From Pseudomonas graminis (GTDB lineage Bacteria; Pseudomonadota; Gammaproteobacteria; Pseudomonadales; Pseudomonadaceae), in NCBI RefSeq assembly GCF_900111735.1, contig NZ_FOHW01000037.1, forward strand, positions 1-50,304: DNA of 50,304 nt. Direction: 5' to 3'. The notes beneath the pieces are model-generated. The model did not search any database. It was not told the DNA's origin and saw only the letters and a program-made list of their open reading frames with translations. Within the stretch, counting starts at the first letter, position 1; the number at the start of each line of letters is the position of its first letter. The position numbers and the translations under genes were made by a program. Positions 6,556 through 14,975 of this stretch are shown here, in pieces.

Positions 6556-9321
6556 ATGAGTCTTGCGCCCCTCGTCCTGGTGGACGGTTCTTCTTATCTA
6601 TACCGCGCGTTCCATGCGCTGCCGCCGCTCATGACCTCCAAAGGCCTGCCCACCGGTGCGGTCAAGGGCGTGCTGAACATGCTCAAAAGCCTGCGCAGGC
6701 AGTATCCCGAAAGCCCGTTTGTCGTGGTTTTCGATGCCAAGGGCGGAACGTTCCGCGACGCGTTGTACGGCGAATACAAAGCCAACCGCCCAAGCATGCC
6801 GGACGACATGCGCGTGCAGATCGACTTCCTGCACAACTGCGTGCGAGGCCTTGGTTATCCGCTGTTGTGCGTCGAAGGTGTGGAGGCCGACGACGTGATC
6901 GGCACACTGGCGCGCAGCAGCGCTGCCGCCGATCGTCCGGTGGTCATTTCCACCGGTGACAAGGACATGGCGCAGCTGGTTGACGGTCACATCACGCTGG
7001 TCAACACCATGACCGGCAGTGTGCTGGACGTCGCCGGCGTGAAAGAGAAATTCGGCGTCGGCCCGGAACACATCATCGATTACCTGGCGCTGATGGGCGA
7101 CAAAGTCGACAACATTCCCGGCGTACCCGGTGTCGGTGAGAAAACCGCAGCGGGTCTTTTGGTGGGCATCAACGGCGGCCTGAAAGAGCTTTACGCGAAC
7201 CTCGACAAAGTGGCAGCGCTGCCGCTTCGTGGCGCCAAGTCCCTGCCGGCCAAGCTCGAAGAACACAAGGAAATGGCCTTCCTGTCCTACGAGCTGGCGA
7301 CCATCAAGATCGACGTACCGCTGGACATCGAGCTCGACGCCTTGCACTGCGGCGAGCCTGATCGTGAGGCGCTGATGGCGCTTTATACCGAACTAGAATT
7401 CAAGAGCTGGATCACCGATCTGCAGCGTGACGCCCGCCAGGAAGGGGCGGAAATCGTCCCTGCTGCCGAGCCGGCGCCGATCATCGAGGCAAAGTACGAG
7501 CTCATTCTTGAGCAGACCCAATTCGACGACTGGCTGAAGAAGCTCAACGCCGCGCAGTTGTTCGCTTTCGTGGTGCAGAGCAATGGCACCGACGCCCAGC
7601 GCGCGCAGATTGTGGGCCTGTCGTTCGCGATCAAGACCCACGAAGCCTGTTACATCCCGCTCACCCACTCTTATATGGGCGTGCAGCAACAACTGGATCG
7701 CGACGCTGTGCTGAAAGCGCTCAAGCCCGTCATGGAGGACGCAAGCAAAATCAAGGTCGGCCAGCACGCCAAGTTTGCGATCAACCTGCTGGCCAACTGC
7801 GCCATTGATGGTGACCAGAGCCAGGGCATCAACGTGCAGGGCGTCAAGTTCGACACGATGCTTGAATCCTACGTGCTCGACTCCACTGCGACGCGTCACG
7901 ACCGTGACAGCCTGGTCGCCAAGTACCTGGATCACACACCGGTCAATTTTCAGGACATCGCGGGCAAGGGCGCAAAACAGCTGAGTTTCGACCAGATCGC
8001 ACTGGAACAGGCCGGCACCTATGCAGCTGAAGAGGCGGACCTGACGCTACGCCTGCACGAGGTGCTGCAGGACAGACTGGCGAAAACGCCGAGCCTGGCG
8101 CCGGTGCTGAACGACATCGAAATGCCGCTCATGCCTGTCTTGGCGCGCATCGAGCGGCAAGGTGCACTGGTCGATGCCAATCTGCTGGGTAATCAGAGCG
8201 TAGAGCTGGGCAACAAAATGACCGAGCTTGAGCGCGAAGCGTTTGCCATCGCCGGTGAAGAATTCAATCTCGGCTCGCCCAAGCAGCTTGGGGTGATTCT
8301 CTACGAAAAGCTCGGCATGCCGATCATCAGCAAGACCGCCACCGGCCAGCCGTCCACGGCTGAAGCGGTGCTCGCGGAACTGGCCGAGCAGGAATATCCG
8401 CTGCCGAAGGTGCTGATGCAGTACCGCTCGATGAGCAAACTGAAGAGCACTTACACCGATCGCCTGCCGGAGCAGATCAACCCGCGCACCGGGCGGATCC
8501 ACACCTCCTACCATCAGGCGGTGGCGGTGACCGGGCGTCTGTCTTCCAGCGACCCGAATCTGCAGAACATCCCGATTCGGACCGCTGAGGGGCGTCGCAT
8601 TCGTCAGGCGTTTGTTGCGCCGCAAGGCTATAAGTTGCTGGCGGCGGACTACTCGCAGATCGAGCTGCGGATCATGGCGCATCTGGCCAAGGACGAAGGC
8701 TTGCTGCACGCCTTCCGTAACGACCTGGACGTGCATCGGGCGACAGCGGGCGAGGTGTTCGGTGTCGAACTGGCGGACGTGACCAACGACATGCGCCGCA
8801 GCGCCAAAGCGATTAACTTCGGTCTGATCTACGGCATGAGCGCGTTTGGGCTTGCCAAGCAGATTGGTGTCGATCGCAAGCAGTCCCAGGCGTATGTGGA
8901 TCGCTATTTCGCGCGCTATCCCGGCGTGCTGGATTACATGGAGCGCACCCGTGCGCAAGCGGCGGAGCAAGGGTACGTCGAGACCATCTTCGGTCGTCGC
9001 CTGTACCTGCCGGACATCAACGCGAAGAATCAGGCGCTGCGCAAAGGCGCCGAGCGCATGGCGATCAACGCACCCATGCAAGGCACGGCGGCTGACATCA
9101 TCAAGCGGGCGATGGTGGCGGTGAATGGCTGGCTGGACGCGTCAGGTCTGGATGCTCGCGTCATCCTCCAGGTTCACGATGAACTGGTGCTGGAAGTGCG
9201 TGAGGATTTGGTCGAGCAGATCAGCAAGGACATCCGCGTACACATGAGCGGCGCTGCCGAGCTGGATGTTCCGCTGCTGGTCGAAGTGGGTGTGGGGAAT
9301 AACTGGGACGAGGCGCACTAA
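6556..9321 (+). CDS. polA: DNA polymerase I with substituted 3'-5' exonuclease active site
   Basis: The 921-residue repair and Okazaki-fragment polymerase starts at ATG 6556 (MSLAPLVLVDGSSYLYRAFH); a TTG 12 bases upstream is less likely. The 5'-nuclease domain (1-290) keeps its acidic residues (VDGSS, FDAKGGTFRD, EADDVIG, TGDKDM, GDKVDNIPG). The polymerase domain keeps motif A ADYSQIELR (D698), motif B KAINFGLIYG and motif C VHDE (D875). The 3'-5' exonuclease domain (about 320-520) is full length, but every carboxylate ligand known from E. coli is changed. Asp355-Thr-Glu357 is V339-V-Q341, Asp424 is A408, and Asp501 is E493. The Tyr of ExoIII (Y489) remains. Proofreading by this enzyme is therefore expected to be lost. 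A short insertion (about eight residues) follows motif ExoII. Confidence 0.95.
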   Translation: MSLAPLVLVDGSSYLYRAFHALPPLMTSKGLPTGAVKGVLNMLKSLRRQYPESPFVVVFDAKGGTFRDALYGEYKANRPSMPDDMRVQIDFLHNCVRGLGYPLLCVEGVEADDVIGTLARSSAAADRPVVISTGDKDMAQLVDGHITLVNTMTGSVLDVAGVKEKFGVGPEHIIDYLALMGDKVDNIPGVPGVGEKTAAGLLVGINGGLKELYANLDKVAALPLRGAKSLPAKLEEHKEMAFLSYELATIKIDVPLDIELDALHCGEPDREALMALYTELEFKSWITDLQRDARQEGAEIVPAAEPAPIIEAKYELILEQTQFDDWLKKLNAAQLFAFVVQSNGTDAQRAQIVGLSFAIKTHEACYIPLTHSYMGVQQQLDRDAVLKALKPVMEDASKIKVGQHAKFAINLLANCAIDGDQSQGINVQGVKFDTMLESYVLDSTATRHDRDSLVAKYLDHTPVNFQDIAGKGAKQLSFDQIALEQAGTYAAEEADLTLRLHEVLQDRLAKTPSLAPVLNDIEMPLMPVLARIERQGALVDANLLGNQSVELGNKMTELEREAFAIAGEEFNLGSPKQLGVILYEKLGMPIISKTATGQPSTAEAVLAELAEQEYPLPKVLMQYRSMSKLKSTYTDRLPEQINPRTGRIHTSYHQAVAVTGRLSSSDPNLQNIPIRTAEGRRIRQAFVAPQGYKLLAADYSQIELRIMAHLAKDEGLLHAFRNDLDVHRATAGEVFGVELADVTNDMRRSAKAINFGLIYGMSAFGLAKQIGVDRKQSQAYVDRYFARYPGVLDYMERTRAQAAEQGYVETIFGRRLYLPDINAKNQALRKGAERMAINAPMQGTAADIIKRAMVAVNGWLDASGLDARVILQVHDELVLEVREDLVEQISKDIRVHMSGAAELDVPLLVEVGVGNNWDEAH

Positions 9322-9388
9322 AGTGCTTTGGCGTTCCGATTCTGTGTGGAATCGGAACCGCGCCCCCCATTAAATTTCCGCCGGTTTT

Positions 9389-9416
9389 GAACTTCGGCGG
9401 ACAAACTCCGGTCTGA
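9389..9416 (+). promoter_or_regulatory. sigma-22 (AlgU/AlgT) promoter of the ErsA-type sRNA
   Basis: GAACTT (9389-9394) is followed by a 17-base spacer and TCTGA (9412-9416), an essentially perfect AlgU promoter. The -35 box lies between the arms of a short inverted repeat (TCCGCCG / CGGCGGA, about 9377-9401). Predicted start is near 9424. Confidence 0.8.
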
Positions 9417-9423
9417 GTTTTCG

Positions 9424-9550
9424 AATGGCTGACGTAGCCGTTCATGCTCCTATGTTGTGTTAAGTGTTGGCAGATATCCGGACCCCTCCCGAGAGGTCTG
9501 GACTTGGACCCCGAACTTCCCCTCCCCACATGAAGTCCGGGGTTTTTTTT
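9424..9550 (+). ncRNA. ersA: ErsA-like Hfq-dependent small RNA (Spot 42 position)
   Basis: The polA-engB gap encodes Spot 42 in enterics and ErsA in Pseudomonas (recalled knowledge). Here an AlgU promoter ends at 9416. About 127 bases later a hairpin (CCCCGAACTT / AAGTCCGGGG) is followed by eight T (9543-9550), a standard terminator. The hairpin loop carries the C-rich single-stranded stretch CCCCTCCCCAC, the kind of anti-Shine-Dalgarno seed described for ErsA acting on algC mRNA. Predicted length agrees with the roughly 130 nt known for ErsA. It links envelope stress to alginate and biofilm control. The exact 5' end is inferred. Confidence 0.8.
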
Positions 9551-9559
9551 GCCTGCGAT

Positions 9560-10195
9560 TCAGGCAGCCGGTGCCTTGTCTTCCAGCTCCATCCAGTCCG
9601 CCAGCACGGTGTAAGCCTCTTCCAGGCCCATGCGTTTGGGTGCCGAGAACAACTGGATGGTGATGGCGTCACCCCAACCGCGATGGATTTCCGACTGGAC
9701 TTTGAGCAGCGTGTTTTTCGCCGCGCCGAAGGTCAGCTTGTCGGCTTTGGTCAGCAGAATGTGCATCGGCATCCCGCTGGCGATGGCCCAGTCGAGCATC
9801 AGCAGATCGAAGTCAGTCATCGGGTGGCGGATGTCCATCATCAGGATCAATCCCTTCAGACTTTCACGGCCGCCCAGATAGGCTTCGAGGTGGCGCTGCC
9901 AGTGCAGCTTCAGCGGAATCGGCACCTTCGCGTAACCATAGCCAGGTAAGTCGACCAGACGGCGGTCGTCGTCCAGGCTGAAGAAGTTCAGCAGCTGGGT
10001 ACGGCCCGGAGTTTTCGAGGTGCGCGCCAGGCTGGCGTGGGTCAGGGTGTTCAGCGCGCTGGATTTACCGGCGTTGGAGCGGCCGGCGAACGCGACTTCA
10101 AAGCCTTCGTCATCCGGGCATTGGTCGACTTTGGCAGCGCTGAGCATGAACTTGGCTTGTTGGCACAGGCCGAGAATAGGGTTTTTGAGTTGCAT
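9560..10195 (-). CDS. engB: ribosome-assembly GTPase EngB (YihA/YsxC)
   Basis: The 211-residue TrmE-Era-EngA-EngB-family GTPase is needed for 50S subunit assembly. G1 is GRSNAGKS (residues 38-45), G2 lies in KTPGRTQLLNFF, G3 is DLPGYGY, G4 is TKAD and the G5 region is FSAPKR. It is convergent with polA/ersA, ending nine bases after the ErsA terminator, which may also protect it from read-through. Upstream it is divergent from the cytochrome c4 gene. Confidence 0.94.
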   Translation of the reverse strand: MQLKNPILGLCQQAKFMLSAAKVDQCPDDEGFEVAFAGRSNAGKSSALNTLTHASLARTSKTPGRTQLLNFFSLDDDRRLVDLPGYGYAKVPIPLKLHWQRHLEAYLGGRESLKGLILMMDIRHPMTDFDLLMLDWAIASGMPMHILLTKADKLTFGAAKNTLLKVQSEIHRGWGDAITIQLFSAPKRMGLEEAYTVLADWMELEDKAPAA

Positions 10196-10243
10196 GGGAT
10201 ATCCGGTGAGGGCGTTGCGGCGTGCGCGGCAACGGGGTGTCTT

Positions 10244-10272
10244 TTTCCGTTCAATGGGCGCGAGTATATAAT
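10244..10272 (+). promoter_or_regulatory. candidate sigma-70 promoter for cytochrome c4
   Basis: A perfect -10 TATAAT lies at 10267-10272 in an otherwise GC-rich gap, with a weak -35 (TTTCCG, 10244-10249) 17 bases upstream. It points towards the cytochrome gene and would give a leader of about 150 bases. Confidence 0.5.
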
Positions 10273-10429
10273 GCCGCAGATTTTCATGTGTGCCTTGTCC
10301 TGCCCCCGCAAGGGTGTTGCCGACGCGAGAACCCGTTTGGCGCGTAGCCTCAGACGTACAGAAACAGGCCGCTTCCCCTCAAGACAGTCATTCCTGAAGG
10401 CGACACTTTCAGCCGCATCGGATCAGTCC

Positions 10430-11047
10430 ATGAACGTATTTCTGTCGAGCCTGCTGTTGATCTTGAGCCTGAATGGCTTCGTGCAGGCCGCTGACTCCCC
10501 AGTGGGCGATCCGGCTGCTGGCCAAGGGAAAACGGCTGTCTGCGGCGCTTGTCATGGACCCGACGGCAACAGCCTGGTGCCCAACTTCCCGAAACTCGCC
10601 GGCCAGGGCGAGCGCTATCTGCTCAAGCAACTGCACGACATCAAAGACGGCAAACGGGTCGTGCTGGAAATGACTGGACAGCTTAATCCGCTCACGGATC
10701 AGGATTTGGCCGACATCGCTGCTTATTACGCCGGTCAGAAAGGCAGCGTTGGCGCTGCTGATCCCACTCTGGTCATCGGTGGCGAAGCGTTGTTTCGCGG
10801 CGGCAAGCTCGATCAGGGCATGCCGGCCTGCACCGGCTGTCATTCCCCCAGCGGCACAGGCCTTGCTGCGGCAGGCTTTCCGCGCTTGGGCGGGCAGCAC
10901 GCCAATTACATCAAGAAACAGCTCACCGCCTTCCGCGAAGGTGAACGCACCAACGACGGCGACACGCAGGTCATGCGCACCATCGCCGCGAAGCTGAGCA
11001 ACAGGGATATCGAAGCACTCGCGGCATTCATTCAAGGGCTGCAATGA
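10430..11047 (+). CDS. cc4: dihaem cytochrome c4
   Basis: The 205-residue periplasmic electron carrier feeds terminal oxidases. A signal peptide (MNVFLSSLLLILSLNGFVQAA) precedes two cytochrome-c domains. The first has CGACH (Cys38, Cys41, His42) and the second CTGCH (Cys134, Cys137, His138). The two halves resemble each other (NFPKLAGQGERYLLKQL versus GFPRLGGQHANYIKKQL), as expected from the internal duplication of c4. The frame is open further upstream, but only the start at 10430 gives a signal peptide. In P. aeruginosa a second cytochrome gene lies next to this one (from memory); it is absent here. Confidence 0.92.
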   Translation: MNVFLSSLLLILSLNGFVQAADSPVGDPAAGQGKTAVCGACHGPDGNSLVPNFPKLAGQGERYLLKQLHDIKDGKRVVLEMTGQLNPLTDQDLADIAAYYAGQKGSVGAADPTLVIGGEALFRGGKLDQGMPACTGCHSPSGTGLAAAGFPRLGGQHANYIKKQLTAFREGERTNDGDTQVMRTIAAKLSNRDIEALAAFIQGLQ

Positions 11048-11116
11048 GCGTCAGGACAGCGATTGCTGACGGACACGGTTGGTAAAACAAAATGCCGGCA
11101 GACCTGCCCGGACGGG

Positions 11117-11147
11117 CCAAAAAGGGTAGCGAACGGCTGCCCTTTTT
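11117..11147 (+). terminator. intrinsic terminator after cytochrome c4
   Basis: The stem AAAGGGTAGC-GAAC-GGCTGCCCTTT with one wobble pair is followed by TTTT. It separates cc4 from dsbA. Confidence 0.7.
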
Positions 11148-11239
11148 TGTGGCCGCAGGCGTTACACTTGCGAACTCATATCACCTCGGCCGGTCGAACT
11201 GCCGCCACCGAAGTGACCTTCCATGCCCAGGAGTTAAGC

Positions 11240-11881
11240 ATGCGTAATCTGATTCTCAGCGCCGCTCTGATTTTTACCAGCCTGTTCGGTCTGACCGCTC
11301 AAGCAGCAGAGCCCATCGAAGCCGGCAAGCAATACGTCGAGCTGAAAAGCGCTGTTCCTGTTTCCGAGCCGGGCAAGATCGAAGTCGTCGAAATGTTCTG
11401 GTATGGCTGCCCGCACTGCTACGCCTTCGAGCCGGTCATCGATCCATGGGTCGAAAAACTTCCCGCTGACGTCCACTTCATCCGCGTTCCGGCCATGTTT
11501 GGCGGCCCTTGGGACGCTCACGGCCAGCTATTCATTACCCTCGACACCATGGGCGTTGAGAAGAAAGTCCACACCGCCTTGTTCGACGCCATTCAGAAGG
11601 GCGGCAAACGTCTGACCGACCCGAACGACATGGCTGAGTTCGTCGCCACCCAAGGCGTGGACAAGACCAAGTTCCTCGAAACCTTCAACTCGTTCGCTGT
11701 GAAGGGCAAGATCGCCCAATACAAGGAATTGGCCAAGAAGTACGAAATCACTGGCGTTCCGACCATGATCGTTAACGGCAAGTACCGTTTTGACCTGGGC
11801 ACTGCCGGTGGACCTGAGCAAGCGCTGCAAGTGGCCGATCAGCTGATCGCCAAAGAACGTGCGACGCTGACCGCCAAGTAA
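11240..11881 (+). CDS. dsbA: thiol:disulfide interchange protein DsbA
   Basis: The 213-residue periplasmic oxidase introduces disulfides into exported proteins. It has a signal peptide (MRNLILSAALIFTSLFGLTAQA) and a thioredoxin fold with active site C57-PH-C60. The cis-proline segment is GVPTM (Pro174). The start at 11240 follows AGGAG. An upstream in-frame extension has no signal peptide and crosses the cc4 terminator. The EEP-family gene follows after nine bases, so they share a transcript. Likely clients in this window include the CSS-motif phosphodiesterase, Ivy and possibly the amidase. Confidence 0.95.
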   Translation: MRNLILSAALIFTSLFGLTAQAAEPIEAGKQYVELKSAVPVSEPGKIEVVEMFWYGCPHCYAFEPVIDPWVEKLPADVHFIRVPAMFGGPWDAHGQLFITLDTMGVEKKVHTALFDAIQKGGKRLTDPNDMAEFVATQGVDKTKFLETFNSFAVKGKIAQYKELAKKYEITGVPTMIVNGKYRFDLGTAGGPEQALQVADQLIAKERATLTAK

Positions 11882-11890
11882 GGGCTGACC

Positions 11891-12772
11891 ATGGCGCGCT
11901 GGGGAACTACTGAACGGGTCGTTGCCCGGCACACGCCGAAGGTCAACGAGCATCATCTTCACGACACAGGGTTGCCGGCCGACGGTCGGCTTCGCCTGCT
12001 CAGTTTCAACATCCAGGTGGGCAACAGCACCGAACGCTACCGGCACTACCTGACCCGGGGGTGGCAGCACCTGCTGCCCCACAACGGGCGAGCCGGGAAC
12101 CTGCAGAAGATCGGCGATCTGCTGCGCGACTATGATCTGGTCGCCTTGCAGGAAGCCGATGGCGGCAGTATGCGCTCGGGCTATATCAACCAGGTTGAAC
12201 ACCTTGCCCAGCTCGGTTCGTTTCCGTACTGGCATCAGCAACTCAATCGAAACCTCGGACGCCTCGCCCAGCACAGCAATGGCGTGCTCAGCCGTTTGCG
12301 TCCGTGGGAAATCGAAGACCATCCGCTGCCAGGCCCCGCCGGGCGTGGCGCTATTCTCGTTCGTTTCGGCGAAGGTCCCGATGCGCTGGTCGTGGTGGTC
12401 ATGCACCTGGCACTGGGCGCGCGGACCCGTACGCGGCAGCTCGCGTACATTCGCGAACTGATTGGCGGCTATCGCCATCAGGTGCTGATGGGTGACATGA
12501 ATACCCATGCCAATGACCTGCTGCAAACATCGCCATTGCGCGATCTTGGCTTGCTTGCACCGCAGATCGAGGCGACTTTCCCCAGCTGGCGTCCCCAGCG
12601 ATGCCTGGACCACATCCTCCTGAGCCCGACCCTGACCCTTGAAAAAGTGCAGGTGCTCGCTCATCCCATTTCCGATCATCTGCCCGTCGCGGTGGAGATT
12701 CGCTTGCCGGCCTCATTAATCGGTGACTCGCTGCCGATAACAAGCACATCTCCTCGCGGACCTGTGGAATGA
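11891..12772 (+). CDS. endonuclease/exonuclease/phosphatase (EEP) family hydrolase
   Basis: The 293-residue EEP-fold enzyme keeps the metal and catalytic residues: LLSFNIQVG (Asn), ALQEAD (Glu), MHLALG (His), MGDMNTHAND (Asp, Asn), CLDHILLS and SDHLPV (Asp-His). There is no signal peptide, so it should be cytosolic; substrate (nucleic acid or phosphoester) is unknown. It starts nine bases after dsbA and overlaps the next gene by four bases (ATGA), suggesting a dsbA-EEP-dgcH operon, as in P. aeruginosa PA5489-PA5487. Confidence 0.85.
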   Translation: MARWGTTERVVARHTPKVNEHHLHDTGLPADGRLRLLSFNIQVGNSTERYRHYLTRGWQHLLPHNGRAGNLQKIGDLLRDYDLVALQEADGGSMRSGYINQVEHLAQLGSFPYWHQQLNRNLGRLAQHSNGVLSRLRPWEIEDHPLPGPAGRGAILVRFGEGPDALVVVVMHLALGARTRTRQLAYIRELIGGYRHQVLMGDMNTHANDLLQTSPLRDLGLLAPQIEATFPSWRPQRCLDHILLSPTLTLEKVQVLAHPISDHLPVAVEIRLPASLIGDSLPITSTSPRGPVE

Positions 12773-14877
12773 CCGACGACGCGCAGCGCTGGAAAGAAAA
12801 GTACCTCAAGAGCATCGAGCAGCAAGACAAACTGGAGCGGCGCTGGAATGCGCGGCTCGACTTGCTGCGGCGAGGCCTCGTGCGCAGCAGCCTGGCGGCC
12901 GAAGGTGCTGACAAGGCGGTTGATGCGTGCATGAAGGAAATGCGCGAGATCGTTCGCAAGGACGATATGGACGCAGGCCTGGCTGCCTTGATTCCGCGCC
13001 TGGAAAAAGCAGTGCTCGACTCCGAACAGCGTCGCGAGCAGCGCGTCGAGCAAATGGGTACGGCGTTGACGTCATTGGTCGCACAGTTGCAGGCGTTGCC
13101 GTTGCCGAAGGACGTCAGCAAGCCGCTCAAACGATTCGCCAAGAGCCTGGAAGATCGCATTACCCAGGCCCGTGAGCTGCCGCTGCTGTTGAGTGAGTTG
13201 AGCGGACTTCAAGGGCAGGCGCTGTCGCAGATCGAACACCCGGATGAAGCGTCGCGCCCGGGTTTCCTACAGCGATTGTTCGGCAGTCACCGTGAGGCTG
13301 GCAGCGAAGGTGATGAGTCAGCCCCGTTGCCCCATCCAGTTAACGAACCGGCCGGGGTGCAGGCTTCTGATGATGCGCCGCAGCATTCATCCGCCGTACC
13401 GGAGGCTGCCCCAGAGAACACCGAGCTGGAGGCGGAACTTCGCAGCACCGTCCCGCCGGCCCCTCAGCCTGTCGCCCAAGAGCCCGAGCGCGCCATCCCG
13501 ACGCCCCACCCGGGAGTTGCAGCCCAACCGGTAATGTCCGAGTCGGAGCTCGAGCTCGAGCCCGTCCCGGCCCCGGCCCAGACAGACGAAGAGCCCGAAG
13601 CATCGCTCCGCACCGCTGACGCCACTGACGTCACGCAGCCCCTAGCCGATGAGGCTCCAGCCGAAGAAGCAGCAGAGCCTGCGGCTGACGCGCCCTCTCC
13701 CGACACTGAAGAGACCGACGAAACCGTCGCTATTACCGACGACATCGATATCCTCGCTGAAGACGACGAGCCTGACGAGACCGCCGCCGAAGAAGACGGC
13801 CCCTACGCTCTGCCCTCTTCGCCCGAGCCAAGTTACAGCTCCGTCGCCGCCCACATCGAAGACACTTTGCTGGGTCTGCTCGATGAACTGACGCTACCCG
13901 AATACCATCGCCCGCAAGCCGAGGCCATGCGCGCCCGGCTTGAACATGGGCTGAACTGGTATGAGCTGCTGCCGATCCTCGACGATCTTGCTGTGCTGAT
14001 GCTCGCCATCACGGACAGCGGCCAGCATGAATTCGAAGCCTATCTCAAACAGCTCAACGAGCGCCTCGAGTCCTTCCAGAGCGGCTTGCAGGCAGCCAGC
14101 GAAAACCATGCCGACCAGCAATCTGCGTCGCGGCAACTGGACCATCAACTCCGTGAGCACGTCGATGACCTGCAAACCAGCGTGCAGCAGGCGGCCGACC
14201 TCGACAGCTTGAAGCACGTGCTGGAGAGCCGTCTCGAGGGGCTGATTGGTACCATGGATCATCATCAGCAGCAGCGCGATCAGCGCGAGCAGGAAGTCGC
14301 CGCCCGCTTGCAAGCCCTCTCCAGTCGGGTGGCGACGATGGAGCAGGAGGCGTTGGGCTTCCGGGTTCATCTGGAAGAACAACGGCAAAAGGCGCTGATC
14401 GATACGCTGACAGGCCTGCCAAACCGCGCGGCATGGAATGAGCGGCTGGAGCATGAGATCGACCAGTTGCAGAGGAAGCCCTCAAGCCTGCTGCTGGGCA
14501 TTCTCGATCTGGATCATTTCAAGCGCATCAACGACGGTTACGGCCATTTGGCAGGTGACAAGGTTCTGAAGATCATCGCCGGCCAGCTCCGAAAGCGGTT
14601 GCGGGCTTCGGATTTCATTGCGCGTTTTGGCGGGGAAGAGTTCGTGATCCTGCTGCCGACCACGCCCATGGATCAGGGGTTGGCGCTGTTGGAGCGTCTG
14701 CGTGAGGGCATCGAACAGTGCCCGTTTCACTTCAAGGGCGAACGGGTGACGGTCACGGTTTCCATGGGCATCACGCTGTTCGCGCCGGGTGAGCGCAGCG
14801 ACGTCGTGCTCAAGCGCGCGGACCAGGCGCTGTATCGCGCCAAGCATGAGGGGCGGAACCGGATCGCGCAGGGTTGA
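12769..14877 (+). CDS. dgcH: diguanylate cyclase DgcH (GGDEF)
   Basis: The 702-residue protein lacks clear membrane spans. An N-terminal helical region (1-160) precedes a long acidic Pro/Ala/Glu linker (about 170-365). A second coiled-coil-rich region (370-540, many Gln/Glu/Arg) follows, then a C-terminal GGDEF domain starting DTLTGLPNR (about residue 544). The active site is RFGGEEF (about 620), so cyclase activity is expected. The inhibitory site RASD lies exactly five residues before GGEEF, indicating product feedback. The ortholog in P. aeruginosa is PA5487 (DgcH, from memory). It is coupled to the EEP gene by ATGA. Confidence 0.9.
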   Translation: MTDDAQRWKEKYLKSIEQQDKLERRWNARLDLLRRGLVRSSLAAEGADKAVDACMKEMREIVRKDDMDAGLAALIPRLEKAVLDSEQRREQRVEQMGTALTSLVAQLQALPLPKDVSKPLKRFAKSLEDRITQARELPLLLSELSGLQGQALSQIEHPDEASRPGFLQRLFGSHREAGSEGDESAPLPHPVNEPAGVQASDDAPQHSSAVPEAAPENTELEAELRSTVPPAPQPVAQEPERAIPTPHPGVAAQPVMSESELELEPVPAPAQTDEEPEASLRTADATDVTQPLADEAPAEEAAEPAADAPSPDTEETDETVAITDDIDILAEDDEPDETAAEEDGPYALPSSPEPSYSSVAAHIEDTLLGLLDELTLPEYHRPQAEAMRARLEHGLNWYELLPILDDLAVLMLAITDSGQHEFEAYLKQLNERLESFQSGLQAASENHADQQSASRQLDHQLREHVDDLQTSVQQAADLDSLKHVLESRLEGLIGTMDHHQQQRDQREQEVAARLQALSSRVATMEQEALGFRVHLEEQRQKALIDTLTGLPNRAAWNERLEHEIDQLQRKPSSLLLGILDLDHFKRINDGYGHLAGDKVLKIIAGQLRKRLRASDFIARFGGEEFVILLPTTPMDQGLALLERLREGIEQCPFHFKGERVTVTVSMGITLFAPGERSDVVLKRADQALYRAKHEGRNRIAQG

Positions 14878-14975
14878 ACGGTTGGTGTGGCCGGTGCGCG
14901 GGGATGATGCATTTTTGAATGCACCGCCGACGTTACGTTACACTGTTGCATTATTTGCCTACACGTCGTGCCGCC

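Noticed and set aside
7561..8039. PolA exonuclease changes as a frameshift or assembly error
   Set aside because: The frame is open and in register on both sides, flanking residues align, and three separate motifs are changed by multi-base substitutions.
8047..9081. Minus-strand open frame of 344 codons inside polA
   Set aside because: It is the antisense of the polymerase domain, whose motifs A, B and C are intact on the plus strand.
9333..9358. Hairpin GTTCCGATT / AATCGGAAC after polA as a terminator
   Set aside because: The stem is perfect but followed by CGCGCCCCCC rather than T residues. It may stabilise the mRNA end but is not a standard terminator.
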